Source: Micromonospora sp. WMMA1363
Lineage (GTDB): Bacteria; Actinomycetota; Actinomycetes; Mycobacteriales; Micromonosporaceae
Direction: 5' to 3'
Assembly (NCBI RefSeq): GCF_030345795.1
Contig: NZ_JAUALB010000001.1
Location: forward strand, 1,731,001-1,795,000
DNA: 64,000 nucleotides
Position 1 is the first letter of the stretch, and each line of letters opens with the position of its first letter. Below are positions 1 through 7,515 of the stretch, in pieces. The notes beneath the pieces are model-generated. The model was not told where the DNA came from and did no database searches. It saw nothing but the letters and a program-made list of their open reading frames with translations. The position numbers and the translations under genes were made by a program.

Positions 1-345
1 TTCGGCCAGCCCGGCCCAGAGTGGACCGCCGTGCTCGGCCTCGGCCTTGAACCCGTCGGTCTGGATCATGCGGTTTCGGTAGAACGCCGTGCCGTCGCGA
101 AATCCGACGATGTGAATCATGCCGTCACCGTCGAAGGGGTGATAGGTGCGCAGCGCCGGATGAACGGGGTTCTCCGTGTTACGCAGGTAGACTCCGTCGA
201 GGTCGGTCGGGAGGTCGCCCTCGACCACGTCGAGGTCGTCCGCCTTCCATTCGGTGGTCTGGGGGCGCCAGGCTCCGGTCCGGTACGGGTGATCGTCGTC
301 CGCTGGCAGGGTCGACAGGATGCGTCCGACGACTTCGACGTCCAT
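1..345 (-). CDS. Carotenoid oxygenase family protein (N-terminal part, runs off left edge)
   Basis: The reverse strand from the ATG at 345 stays open for 115 codons to the window edge. The translation contains GVYLRNTENPVHP followed by YHPFDGDGMIH, which is the N-terminal signature of the carotenoid cleavage oxygenase/RPE65/lignostilbene dioxygenase family. These are non-haem iron enzymes that cut a conjugated double bond with O2. The start lies 3 bases after the stop of the upstream thiolase gene, so the gene is the third member of a minus-strand operon. The four iron-binding histidines lie beyond the edge and cannot be checked. Family assignment is fairly secure; the substrate (carotenoid, apocarotenoid or stilbene) is unknown. 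Confidence 0.8.
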   Translation of the reverse strand, partial: MDVEVVGRILSTLPADDDHPYRTGAWRPQTTEWKADDLDVVEGDLPTDLDGVYLRNTENPVHPALRTYHPFDGDGMIHIVGFRDGTAFYRNRMIQTDGFKAEAEHGGPLWAGLAE

Positions 346-348
346 GAT

Positions 349-1578
349 TCAGGCTCCCATGCCATTCGAGTGGTTGACGTTCTCCAGGAGTACGGCTGAT
401 CCGAGGCCGGCCGCGCCGCTGACGGCCGCGACGCCGTACCGGCGGCCCGTGCGGGCGAGTTCCCGCGCGCAGGCGCCGGTGAGGATGGCGCCCGTCGCGC
501 CGAATGCGTGGCCCGTCGCGATCGTCCCGCCGTTTCGGTTGAAGACGTCGCCGTCCAGGCCGTGGTCGCGCTGGATCTTCAGGCACATGGCGGCGAAGGC
601 CTCGGCGAATTCCAGGACTCCGAGGTCGGCCACGACGAGTCCCGCGCGGGCCACGACCTTTTCCACGGCGTGCTGGCCGGCGACCAGCATCCGCACCGGA
701 TCAGCACCGGCGCTGGCCGAGCCGACGATGCGTGCCACCGGGGCGATCCCGGTGCGCTCGGCGGCCGTGGCGGAGCCGACCAGGACGAGGGCGGACGCAT
801 CGGCGAGCGCCGGTGACGTCGCGCGGGTGTGCAGGTGACGAACCTCGCCCAGCTCCGGTAGGTGGCGCAGCACCAGCTGGTCCTGGCCCGCGGCACCGAG
901 CTCGGCGAAGGCCGGCTTCAGGTTAGCGACGGTCGCAGCGGTCAGGTCCTCCCGGATGTGCTCGTCGCGGTCCAGCAGGACCCGGCCCGTTTCGTCGCGT
1001 ACGGGGACGATCACCTCGTCGTGCAGGCCCTCGAACCGTGCCCGTGCTGCTCGCTCGTGGGTGACGAGCGCGTAGGCGTCGAGTTCTTCCCGGGTGAACC
1101 GTTGTTCGGTCGCGACCACGTCCGCCGCGATGCCCATGTGCACCGAGCCGATGGCCTCGACCACGTCCTCGTCGGCCCACAGTGGACCCTGGTCGGCGAA
1201 CATCGGCACGTACGAGACGGACTCGACGCCCCCCGCCACCACCAGGTCGGCCTGGCCGGAGCGGACCAGGGCGGCGGCGGTGGCCACCGCGTCGACGCCG
1301 GAGGCGCAGAACCGGTTGACGGTCTGACCGGGCACGGTGGTGGGCCAACCCATGGCCAGCAGGGCGGTGCGGGCGAGGTTACCGCCCTGCGCTCCCGTCT
1401 GGGAGGCCGAACCGAGGACGACGTCGTCGACCTGCTCCGGCTCGAGACCGGTGCGCTCGGCCAGCGCGGCGAGGAGTGTCTGGACCAGCCGCAGCGGCGG
1501 GACCGTGGCGAGACCTCCGCCCGGCCTGGCCTTGCCGCGGCCGGTGCGCACGCTGGCCAGAATGTGGGCCTCGCTCAT
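349..1578 (-). CDS. Thiolase-family acyltransferase with degenerate catalytic motifs
   Basis: This 409-residue protein has the overall thiolase fold pattern: an N-terminal nucleophilic Cys at about residue 91 (VNRFCASGVD) and a C-terminal GHAFGATG motif with the catalytic His. It would normally cleave 3-ketoacyl-CoA with CoA, or condense acyl-CoAs. Two motifs are unusual. The NEAF box reads AEAF, and the C-terminal C-x-G segment that supplies the second catalytic Cys reads SGAAGLG, with Ser in place of Cys. The ATG at 1578 overlaps the stop of the upstream thiolase by four bases (ATGA), so the two are probably translated together. It may be a modified thiolase, or a non-ligase paralogue forming a heteromer with its neighbour. 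Confidence 0.8.
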   Translation of the reverse strand: MSEAHILASVRTGRGKARPGGGLATVPPLRLVQTLLAALAERTGLEPEQVDDVVLGSASQTGAQGGNLARTALLAMGWPTTVPGQTVNRFCASGVDAVATAAALVRSGQADLVVAGGVESVSYVPMFADQGPLWADEDVVEAIGSVHMGIAADVVATEQRFTREELDAYALVTHERAARARFEGLHDEVIVPVRDETGRVLLDRDEHIREDLTAATVANLKPAFAELGAAGQDQLVLRHLPELGEVRHLHTRATSPALADASALVLVGSATAAERTGIAPVARIVGSASAGADPVRMLVAGQHAVEKVVARAGLVVADLGVLEFAEAFAAMCLKIQRDHGLDGDVFNRNGGTIATGHAFGATGAILTGACARELARTGRRYGVAAVSGAAGLGSAVLLENVNHSNGMGA

Positions 1579-2813
1579 CGGGCACCGGCCTCCACGACGA
1601 AGGCGACGATGGTGGTGAAGGATCCCCCGACGTTGACCGTCAACACCCGGCGGGCGCCGTCGATCTGCTGGTGGCCGGCGTGGCCCGTCACCTGACGTTG
1701 GCCGTCCAGCACCATGCGCACGCCCGTCGCCCCGACGGGGTGCCCCAGTCCGAGGAGTCCACCACCCGGGTTGACCGGCAGGGATCCCGCACGGGTGGTG
1801 GTGCCGTTGAGAATCGCCTCCCCGCCCATACCCGGGGACACCAGGCCGAGGTGCTCCAGTGTCACCAGGCCGGTGACCGAGAAACAGTCGTGCAGCTCGA
1901 CGACGTCGACGTCCTCGATTCCGTCGACTCCCCCGCGGCGGAAGGCGTCGGCAACGGTGCGGCGCAGGTGCGGGAACATGTAGTCGTCGTCCCGTGCGCG
2001 GTGCAACTTGTCGGCGAGCAGGAGCGTGTCCGTGCGGTGCCCGAAGCCGCTGATGTGCGCCACGTCGTCGAGGACGATCCCGCGACGGGCAGCCCATGCC
2101 TCGGTGAACTCGCGGGTGGCGAGGATGACGGCGGCTGCGCCGTCGGTGATGCGACCACAGTCCGTCTTGCGTAGCCGCCCCGCCACGACGGGGTTGACGT
2201 CGTCGTCCTCCGCGAATGATCCCTCGGGGAAATCCCAGTCGCGGGTCTGGGCGAGCGTGTTCCCGCGGGCGTTGGCGAAGGCGATCTCCGCGAACCGGCC
2301 CAGGACCTGGTGGTCGAGGCCGTAGCGTCGGTCGTACTCGTCCGCGACCTCGGCGAACAGGGTGGGCCAGACGAACTGGGCGGCTTGGGCCTCACGTCCC
2401 ACCCAGGCGGCACTCCCGAGCTTGTCGGCGGCCTCCCTGGCGGACACGTTGCGCATCAGCTCGACGCCCACCACGAGCGCGGTGTCGTAGTGGCCGGCCA
2501 TCAGGTCGGAGCACGCTGCCAGCAGCGCTGTGCCGCCGGCGGCGCACGCCGCCTCGTGTCGGCTTGCGGGGCGCCCGACGAGGGCGGGCTCGACCGCGGT
2601 GACCATGCCGCCGAGGTGCGCCTGACCGGCGAAGAGCTCGCCGGCGAGGTTGCCGACGTGCACGACCTCGACAAGGTCGGGCGGTACGTCGGCGTCGGCG
2701 AAGGTGGCGGGCAGGACGTCCTCGATCATGTCGCCGAGACCGAGTCCCGTTCTGCTCCAGTTGCGGGCGAAGTCGGTCTGGGCACCGCCCAGCACGTAGA
2801 TCTCACGGGTCAC
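1575..2813 (-). CDS. Thiolase (SCP2/acetyl-CoA acetyltransferase-like)
   Basis: This 412-residue protein is a thiolase of the SCP2-like branch, which cleaves or forms 3-ketoacyl-CoA in the cytoplasm. The nucleophilic Cys is at about residue 90 (HEAACAAGGT). The LHDCFSVTG motif and the C-terminal GHPVGATG motif are both present, and the protein ends with NVGGSFTT, as is common in SCP2-type thiolases. It is the first gene of the operon with the second thiolase and the carotenoid oxygenase. About 450 bp without a gene lie upstream and include a tandem 9-bp repeat. Product class is secure; the physiological acyl chain cannot be told from sequence. Confidence 0.85.
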   Translation of the reverse strand: MTREIYVLGGAQTDFARNWSRTGLGLGDMIEDVLPATFADADVPPDLVEVVHVGNLAGELFAGQAHLGGMVTAVEPALVGRPASRHEAACAAGGTALLAACSDLMAGHYDTALVVGVELMRNVSAREAADKLGSAAWVGREAQAAQFVWPTLFAEVADEYDRRYGLDHQVLGRFAEIAFANARGNTLAQTRDWDFPEGSFAEDDDVNPVVAGRLRKTDCGRITDGAAAVILATREFTEAWAARRGIVLDDVAHISGFGHRTDTLLLADKLHRARDDDYMFPHLRRTVADAFRRGGVDGIEDVDVVELHDCFSVTGLVTLEHLGLVSPGMGGEAILNGTTTRAGSLPVNPGGGLLGLGHPVGATGVRMVLDGQRQVTGHAGHQQIDGARRVLTVNVGGSFTTIVAFVVEAGAR

Positions 2814-3037
2814 GGATCAGTTCCCTGTCCGGGCGGTGCGCAGCTCGTGCGCGCGGTACTGGACCGGGAAGGGCGTGGTGACGGGCGCCGAGCTGGGCGA
2901 CCGCCAGGTGCCTCGGCTGGCCGGCCACGCGGGCCACGGCTTTGCACCCCACGGTCCCGCGGCGGTGTACCCGGCGACCGGGTCAGCCCTGGGCGGCTGG
3001 CGGAGCGTCCTGTTGCCGCTTCCATGGCCCCATAACT

Positions 3038-3055
3038 ACAGTTACGACAGTTACG
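3038..3055. promoter_or_regulatory. Tandem 9-bp repeat upstream of thiolase operon
   Basis: ACAGTTACG occurs twice head to tail here, in an AT-richer patch between the thiolase operon (start 2813) and the end of the beta-helix gene (3268). The rest of this 450-bp gap holds no convincing gene on either strand. A repeat of this kind is a plausible regulator site or part of the operon promoter, but no family can be named. Confidence 0.3.
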
Positions 3056-3267
3056 GAGTCAACGACGAGGCCAACGGAATCACGCTATCTGAGGTTTCCT
3101 CGCTATCAGTTGGCCACCCTCGCCGAGGCTGCGCGGGCTCGTTCCGTCCTACTACTGCTGGTGACCGGGGCGTCGGGGCCCCGCACCATCACCGGGCGCG
3201 ACGAGCCGGTGTAGCAGGCGGTGCGCCCCGGCGGGTTCACTGGGCCGTCGGAGTGCACCGCCGCGAG

Positions 3268-4600
3268 TCAGCCGAAGCACCCGGGGACCGGTTGCGGGCT
3301 GCCGGTGCAGTTCGTGGGCCGGTTGCCGGTGATGACCACCTTCCCGGTGGCGGTGACCACCCCCGCGTTGTAGACGCCGGATCGCCACCGGCCTGTCGGT
3401 GGAGTCGTCCTCGATCCACACCCCGCCGCCGTCGCCGGCCGTGGTGACGTTGTCGGTGATCGCGCTGTCGTCGATCGTCACGTTGGTGGACGCGGTGACG
3501 GCGACGCCGCCGCCCGCGGTCTGCGCCGTGTTCTTCCGCACGGTGACGGCGGTGACCAGCAGGGTGTCGCCGCTGTTGTCGACGATGCCTCCGCCGATGG
3601 TGGCCGCGTTGCCGGTGACCGCGCTGTGGAAGATCTTCACCGTGTCGCCCTGGTTGATGAGGCCCCCGCCGGTGTCGGCCGCGCGGTTGTCCCCGATCAG
3701 GGTGTGCGAGATCGTTGTGACCCCGCCGTCGTTCTCGATGCCGCCACCGGTGTCACCGGCGACGTTCCGGGTCACTGTGGATTTCTCGACGGTGACCAGG
3801 CCGCCGAGGTTGTAGAGGCCGGCGCCGTCCTCGCTGGCGGTGTTGCCGGTGATGGTGCTGCGCTTGACGCTGGTCACGCCCTGGTTGGCGATTCCGGCGC
3901 CGTCGGCGTTCTGGCCGCTCGTGACGTTGCCGGCGATGGTGGTCCGGTCGATCCGCAACGAGGCGCCCTCCTGGACCCGGATCCCCCCGCCGCTCTGGTC
4001 GTCGGGCGCCCGGCCGTTCGCCACGACCAGGTCCCGCAGCGTCAGCTTGCCACCGCCGGCGACGTCGAGGATGCGGAACGGTTCGGCGTTCGCCGCCCGC
4101 GTGATCCGGGCCCCGTTTCCGTTGATCGTGACCGGCTGGACGACCGGTGGCAGGCCGTTACCACCGTCACCCGTGGTCAGCTCGTACGTGCACTTCTCGG
4201 CCAGCGAGAGCATGCCGCCGCCGTTCGCGTTCGCCGTGGTGATCGCCGCGACCAGGCTGGCCGCGTCGCAGCGGACCGGGCGCCCCCGGTCGGCCGGATC
4301 ATGCCGGTCCGCCGGCCGTTTCCCGTCCGGGGCGCCGGCAGCGCCCCACGTGCCGCCCCACTCACCGTTGGCCGTCTCCCGCCACTGCGTGGAGTCGCCG
4401 ACGCCGTCCGGGCCGTCGTCAGCCCCCCGAGCGACGCCGGGCACCTGTTCGGCTTTCACGCCACCTGCCGACACCGGCGGGACGCCGGTAACCGCGACCG
4501 CCACCGCGAGCCCGGACAACCCCACCGCTCCGGTCAGGGTGGCGGTACGCGACCGGAGCCGCGCCGGCCGCCAAGGGTTGACGAGTCTTCTTCGTGACAT
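3268..4600 (-). pseudogene. Secreted right-handed beta-helix protein, 3' frame broken
   Basis: The chosen start is the ATG at 4600, giving MSRRRLVNP and then a hydrophobic signal segment ending near VSAGG. The body is a series of 20-25 residue rungs of the type GNTA..GGGI, characteristic of right-handed parallel beta-helix proteins (polymorphic outer-membrane/pectate-lyase-like repeats). A neighbouring paralogue (4811-6487) ends in PTNCVGSPQPVPDCFG. Here the same ending (PTNCTGSPQPVPGCFG, stop at 3268) is present but in another frame from about 3377 on. Roughly 44 residues present in the paralogue between VAVRR and GVYSNG are missing at the junction. As read, the main frame runs on to 3152 with an unrelated arginine-rich tail. 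Function (surface adhesin or glycan-binding) is unknown. Confidence 0.75.
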
Positions 4601-4760
4601 GTCCGCACGCTCCTCGCAAGGCAGGCACTCATCCGTGAGCACCAAAATTCGGAATAGAAGCTAAGATCCACTCCATCAGAACATGAGGGAAGCTAAGTGA
4701 CGGACCGCCGAATACTACTCAGAAGGTGCGACTAGCCCTCACGGTGTGGATCTCGTACGG

Positions 4761-4795
4761 CGAGGCGCCCCCGGCGGTCAGCCGGGGGCGCCTCG
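4761..4795 (-). terminator. Strong hairpin downstream of beta-helix gene 2
   Basis: A perfect 15-bp inverted repeat (CGAGGCGCCCCCGGC, loop GGTCA, then its complement) lies 16 bases after the stop of the downstream-facing beta-helix gene at 4811. It has no clear U-tract, which is usual for actinobacterial terminators. It separates the two beta-helix genes, so each probably has its own promoter. Confidence 0.7.
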
Positions 4796-4810
4796 GATGG
4801 TGGGATCGGG

Positions 4811-6487
4811 TCAGCCGAAGCAGTCGGGTACCGGTTGCGGGCTGCCGACGCAGTTGGTGGGCCGGTTGTCGACGATGATGTTGGTGCCGAAGGCGCGGAC
4901 CGTGCCGTTGCTGTAGACGCCACCCGGTTGGACCTGGGCGGTGTTGTTGGTGATCCGGACGTCGGTCAGCACCAACTCGGCGGCGCTGTCGTCGGGCGGG
5001 TTGAAGAAGATCCCGCCGGCTCGCCCGGCGGCGCCGGTGGCGCGGTTGGACGAGATCTTGGTGCGACGCACGGCCACCACGGCTTCGTCGCCGGCCTGTT
5101 CGCCGTTGATGGCGATTCCACCACCGTCGCCGTCGGTGGCGGTGTTGTGGACGATCTTGCTGTCCTCGATCGTCGCGCCGATGTTGCTGGTGATGTAGAT
5201 CCCGCCACCGGTGGGGGCGGTGTTGCCGGCGACGGTGACGTGCCGCAGCAGCAGCGACTCGCTGCTGCTGTCGAAGACTCCGCCGCCGAATTGTCCGGCC
5301 GTGTTGCGGGCGATGGTGCTGAAGGCGACCTCCGACAGGTCGCCAGCGTTGTCCACGCCACCACCGCCGGTGGTGGCGTGGTTGTCGCTGATCAACGTGT
5401 GCCGGATGACCCCCACGCCGTCGTCGTTGAAGTACGCACCACCCTCGTCACCCGCGACGTTGTGGGTCAGCTTCGACTTGGTCACCGTCAGCGAGCCGTT
5501 GTCGCTGTGGAGGCCACCACCGTCCACAACAGCGGTGTTGCGGGTGATGGTGCTCCTGGTGATCGTGACCTTGCCGCCGTTGTCGATCGCGACCCCACCG
5601 CCGCTGCCATCCTCGCCGGCGACGGTGTTGTCCCGCACGGTGACCCGGTCCAGGCTCAGTCGTGCACCCTCGCCGACCAGGATGCCGCCGCCGTTTTCGT
5701 CCTCGACCCTTCCGCCGGCCACGGTGAGATCCCACAGGGACAGGTCGCCGCCGGTGGTGACGTTGAAGATCCGGAAGCTCGCCGCCTCCGCCGCCCTGAC
5801 GATCGTCGCCCCCTGTCCGTGGATGGCGATCGGCTGGAACACCGGCGGCAGCCCGTTGTTGTCCTCGTTCGCGGTCAACGTGTAGGTGCAGCGCTCGGCC
5901 AGGCGCAGCGCGCCGCCACCCGCCTGGTTCGCCGCAGTGATCGCCGCGATCAACGCGTTCGCGTCGCAGGGCACCTTCCGCACGGCCGCCTTCTTGCCGC
6001 CGTGGCCGTCCTTCCGCACGGCCGCCTTCTTACCGTCGTGGCCGTCCTTCCGCACGGCCGCCTTCTTACCGCCGTGGCCGTCCTTCCGCACGGCCGCCTT
6101 CTTACCGTCGTGGCCGTCCTTCCTCCAGCCCGGGTCGCCGGCAACGCCCCAGTCGCCACCCCAGTCACCGCCCTCCCGCTCCGACCACTCGCCCGCCGGA
6201 TCGTCGGTGGCCGGACCACCGTCGCCGACCGGCTTGCCCCGGCCGTCCTGGTGCATCCGGTCACCCTCACCACCGTCCAGGGTCAGCGAAGCGTGGCTCC
6301 AGGGTGTCGCCGCGCCCGGGTAGCCGGCGACCGCGGCGGTCATCACGCCGGCCAGCCCCGTCACGGCGACCACCCCCATCGCCGTGACACCGCGCGGGAA
6401 GCGACCGCTGCCACGCGCACCCCGCGCACCCCGCGCACCCCGCGCACCCCGCGCACCGGAGCTTGTGCCGTTCCTCAGCTTCCTCAT
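4811..6487 (-). CDS. Secreted right-handed beta-helix repeat protein with Lys/Gly-rich linker
   Basis: The start chosen is the ATG at 6487 (MRKLRNGTSS); an in-frame ATG further upstream would add an unlikely leader. The 558-residue product has four parts. First is an RGA repeat (five ARG triplets). Second is a hydrophobic export segment (VTAMGVVAVTGLAGVMTAAV). Third is a linker with four copies of a 12-residue repeat based on KKAAVRKDGHGG. Fourth is about 380 residues of beta-helix rungs with NNTA, GGG and ITRNTA motifs, ending PVPDCFG. It has no LPXTG anchor or C-terminal membrane helix, so it is probably secreted or held by charge; the basic linker could bind anionic wall polymer. Its neighbour at 3268-4600 is a paralogue. 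Ligand unknown. Confidence 0.75.
   Translation of the reverse strand: MRKLRNGTSSGARGARGARGARGARGSGRFPRGVTAMGVVAVTGLAGVMTAAVAGYPGAATPWSHASLTLDGGEGDRMHQDGRGKPVGDGGPATDDPAGEWSEREGGDWGGDWGVAGDPGWRKDGHDGKKAAVRKDGHGGKKAAVRKDGHDGKKAAVRKDGHGGKKAAVRKVPCDANALIAAITAANQAGGGALRLAERCTYTLTANEDNNGLPPVFQPIAIHGQGATIVRAAEAASFRIFNVTTGGDLSLWDLTVAGGRVEDENGGGILVGEGARLSLDRVTVRDNTVAGEDGSGGGVAIDNGGKVTITRSTITRNTAVVDGGGLHSDNGSLTVTKSKLTHNVAGDEGGAYFNDDGVGVIRHTLISDNHATTGGGGVDNAGDLSEVAFSTIARNTAGQFGGGVFDSSSESLLLRHVTVAGNTAPTGGGIYITSNIGATIEDSKIVHNTATDGDGGGIAINGEQAGDEAVVAVRRTKISSNRATGAAGRAGGIFFNPPDDSAAELVLTDVRITNNTAQVQPGGVYSNGTVRAFGTNIIVDNRPTNCVGSPQPVPDCFG
5975..6118 (-). repeat. Four tandem 36-bp in-frame repeats
   Basis: Four back-to-back 36-bp units lie inside the beta-helix gene, each coding for a 12-residue variant of KKAAVRKDGHGG or KKAAVRKDGHDG. 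The G and D variants alternate, which suggests duplication of a 72-bp double unit. Unit number is likely to vary between strains. Confidence 0.9.
6417..6461 (-). repeat. Five tandem 9-bp repeats (ARG codons)
   Basis: Five exact copies of GCACCCCGC encode an Arg-Gly-Ala tract in front of the export segment of the beta-helix protein. Short perfect repeats like this slip easily. Because 9 is a multiple of 3, slippage would change length without breaking the frame. Confidence 0.85.
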
Positions 6488-6603
6488 CCTGTCCACTCTT
6501 TCCTCGATCAACCGAGCGCTCCCGGAGGAACACTGGACGGCCCTCCCGGCCGACATCGCGAGTAAATATCAGCAAACCACCCAAACTGACATCAACTCAC
6601 GAA

Positions 6604-6622
6604 ATACGCCCAAAGTGCGTAT
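6604..6622. promoter_or_regulatory. Inverted repeat upstream of beta-helix gene 2
   Basis: ATACGC, a 7-base spacer and GCGTAT form an exact inverted repeat in an AT-rich stretch about 120 bases before the beta-helix start at 6487. It could be an operator or part of the promoter region. No regulator family is suggested by the sequence. Confidence 0.35.
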
Positions 6623-6637
6623 CGTGGAAAGTGGTCC

Positions 6638-6850
6638 GGACCCGGTCACCGAGCGGCCCGGTAACCAGCTGACCGGTCGCCAGCAGGTGGCGACGGTGAG
6701 CCGGGTGCCGGCAGCGCTGGAGCCGAGGTCCTGAGCGATCTCCGGCAGGCCGGGCAGGTACGCGTCGATGGACGACGGTCCCAGCGCCACGAGTGCGCCG
6801 AGGATGACGAGCCGAGCTCGCCCGGCGGCGCTGGTGTCGGGTATCAGTAC
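6638..6850 (-). pseudogene. Bcr/CflA-type MFS drug exporter, N-terminal remnant
   Basis: Right after the reductase stop the reverse strand encodes IPDTSAAGRARLVILGAL, then SSIDAYLPGLPEIAQDL and GTRLTVA. After a one-base shift near 6690 it continues as LLATGQLVTGPLGDRVRT. This matches the first helix and the loop-2 motif A of Bcr/CflA multidrug exporters. The similarity stops near 6640, so only about 70 of some 400 residues remain and the start codon is not obvious. It overlaps the reductase stop, as a once-coupled downstream gene would. Confidence 0.7.
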
Positions 6851-7488
6851 GCCACGGTGATCCGGCGGCGGACCGCCGAGTTGCGCTCCAGCTCGTCGAC
6901 CAGGGCGACCGCGTAGTCGGCGTAGGAGATTTCGCTCTTGCCCCCGGAGTCGGTGACGAGGTCGTCGCCGCCGATCCGGAACGCTCCGGTCCGCTCGCCC
7001 GGCCTGATCACAGCGGCGGGCGAGACGTACGTCCACTCCAAGTCGGTGGCTGCGCGGTAGACGCCGAGCGCTTCGGCCTGGGCCTCGGCATTCGCCTTCC
7101 ACAGCGCGGGGAAGTCCGGGTCGTCCAGCACCCGTCGGCCTGAGGCCGTCCGCAGGCTCCCCGCGCCGCCGATCGTCACGAGCCGGGTGACGCCCGCCTT
7201 GCGCAGCCCGTCGATCAGGGCGGTGGCGGCGCCGACGATGGTGTCCCGGTCGTTCTCCTGGCCGATGCGCGGGCCCACCGCGGAGACCACCGCGTCGTGC
7301 GAGACCGCGAGGTCGGCCACCGCGGTGGCGTCGGTCACGTCGCCGGCCACGACGGTGAGCCGCTCGTGGGCCAGGTCGCCCAGGTCGCCGCGGCGGGTGA
7401 CACCGGTCGTGGCGTGCCCACGGGCGAGCAGTTCCCCGGCGATTTCCCGGCCGATGGTGCCGCTCGCTCCGTACAACAGGATCTTCAC
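6844..7488 (-). CDS. NAD(P)-binding reductase/epimerase-like protein
   Basis: The 214-residue protein begins MKILLYGASGTIGREIAGEL, a Rossmann nucleotide-binding loop (GxxGxxG). It has the compact length of the atypical short-chain dehydrogenases of the YwnB/NmrA group, which often act as NAD(P)H-dependent reductases or redox sensors. The GTG start at 7488 has GAGGAAA upstream. The end of an IS1380 element lies 28 bases upstream of the start and has probably replaced the native promoter. A coupled MFS gene downstream survives only as a remnant, so the locus is partly decayed. Substrate unknown. Confidence 0.75.
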   Translation of the reverse strand: MKILLYGASGTIGREIAGELLARGHATTGVTRRGDLGDLAHERLTVVAGDVTDATAVADLAVSHDAVVSAVGPRIGQENDRDTIVGAATALIDGLRKAGVTRLVTIGGAGSLRTASGRRVLDDPDFPALWKANAEAQAEALGVYRAATDLEWTYVSPAAVIRPGERTGAFRIGGDDLVTDSGGKSEISYADYAVALVDELERNSAVRRRITVAY

Positions 7489-7515
7489 GTCTTCGTTTCC
7501 TCGCTGGTCGGGTCA

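Noticed and set aside
2836..3447. Open frame on the plus strand between the thiolase operon and the beta-helix gene
   Set aside because: It overlaps the end of the beta-helix gene antisense, has an arginine/proline-rich composition typical of shadow frames in high-GC DNA, and shows no motif.
4835..6565. Long 576-codon plus-strand frame antisense to beta-helix gene 2
   Set aside because: It mirrors the repeats of the real gene, has no recognisable domain or start context, and the opposite strand encodes a clear secreted protein.
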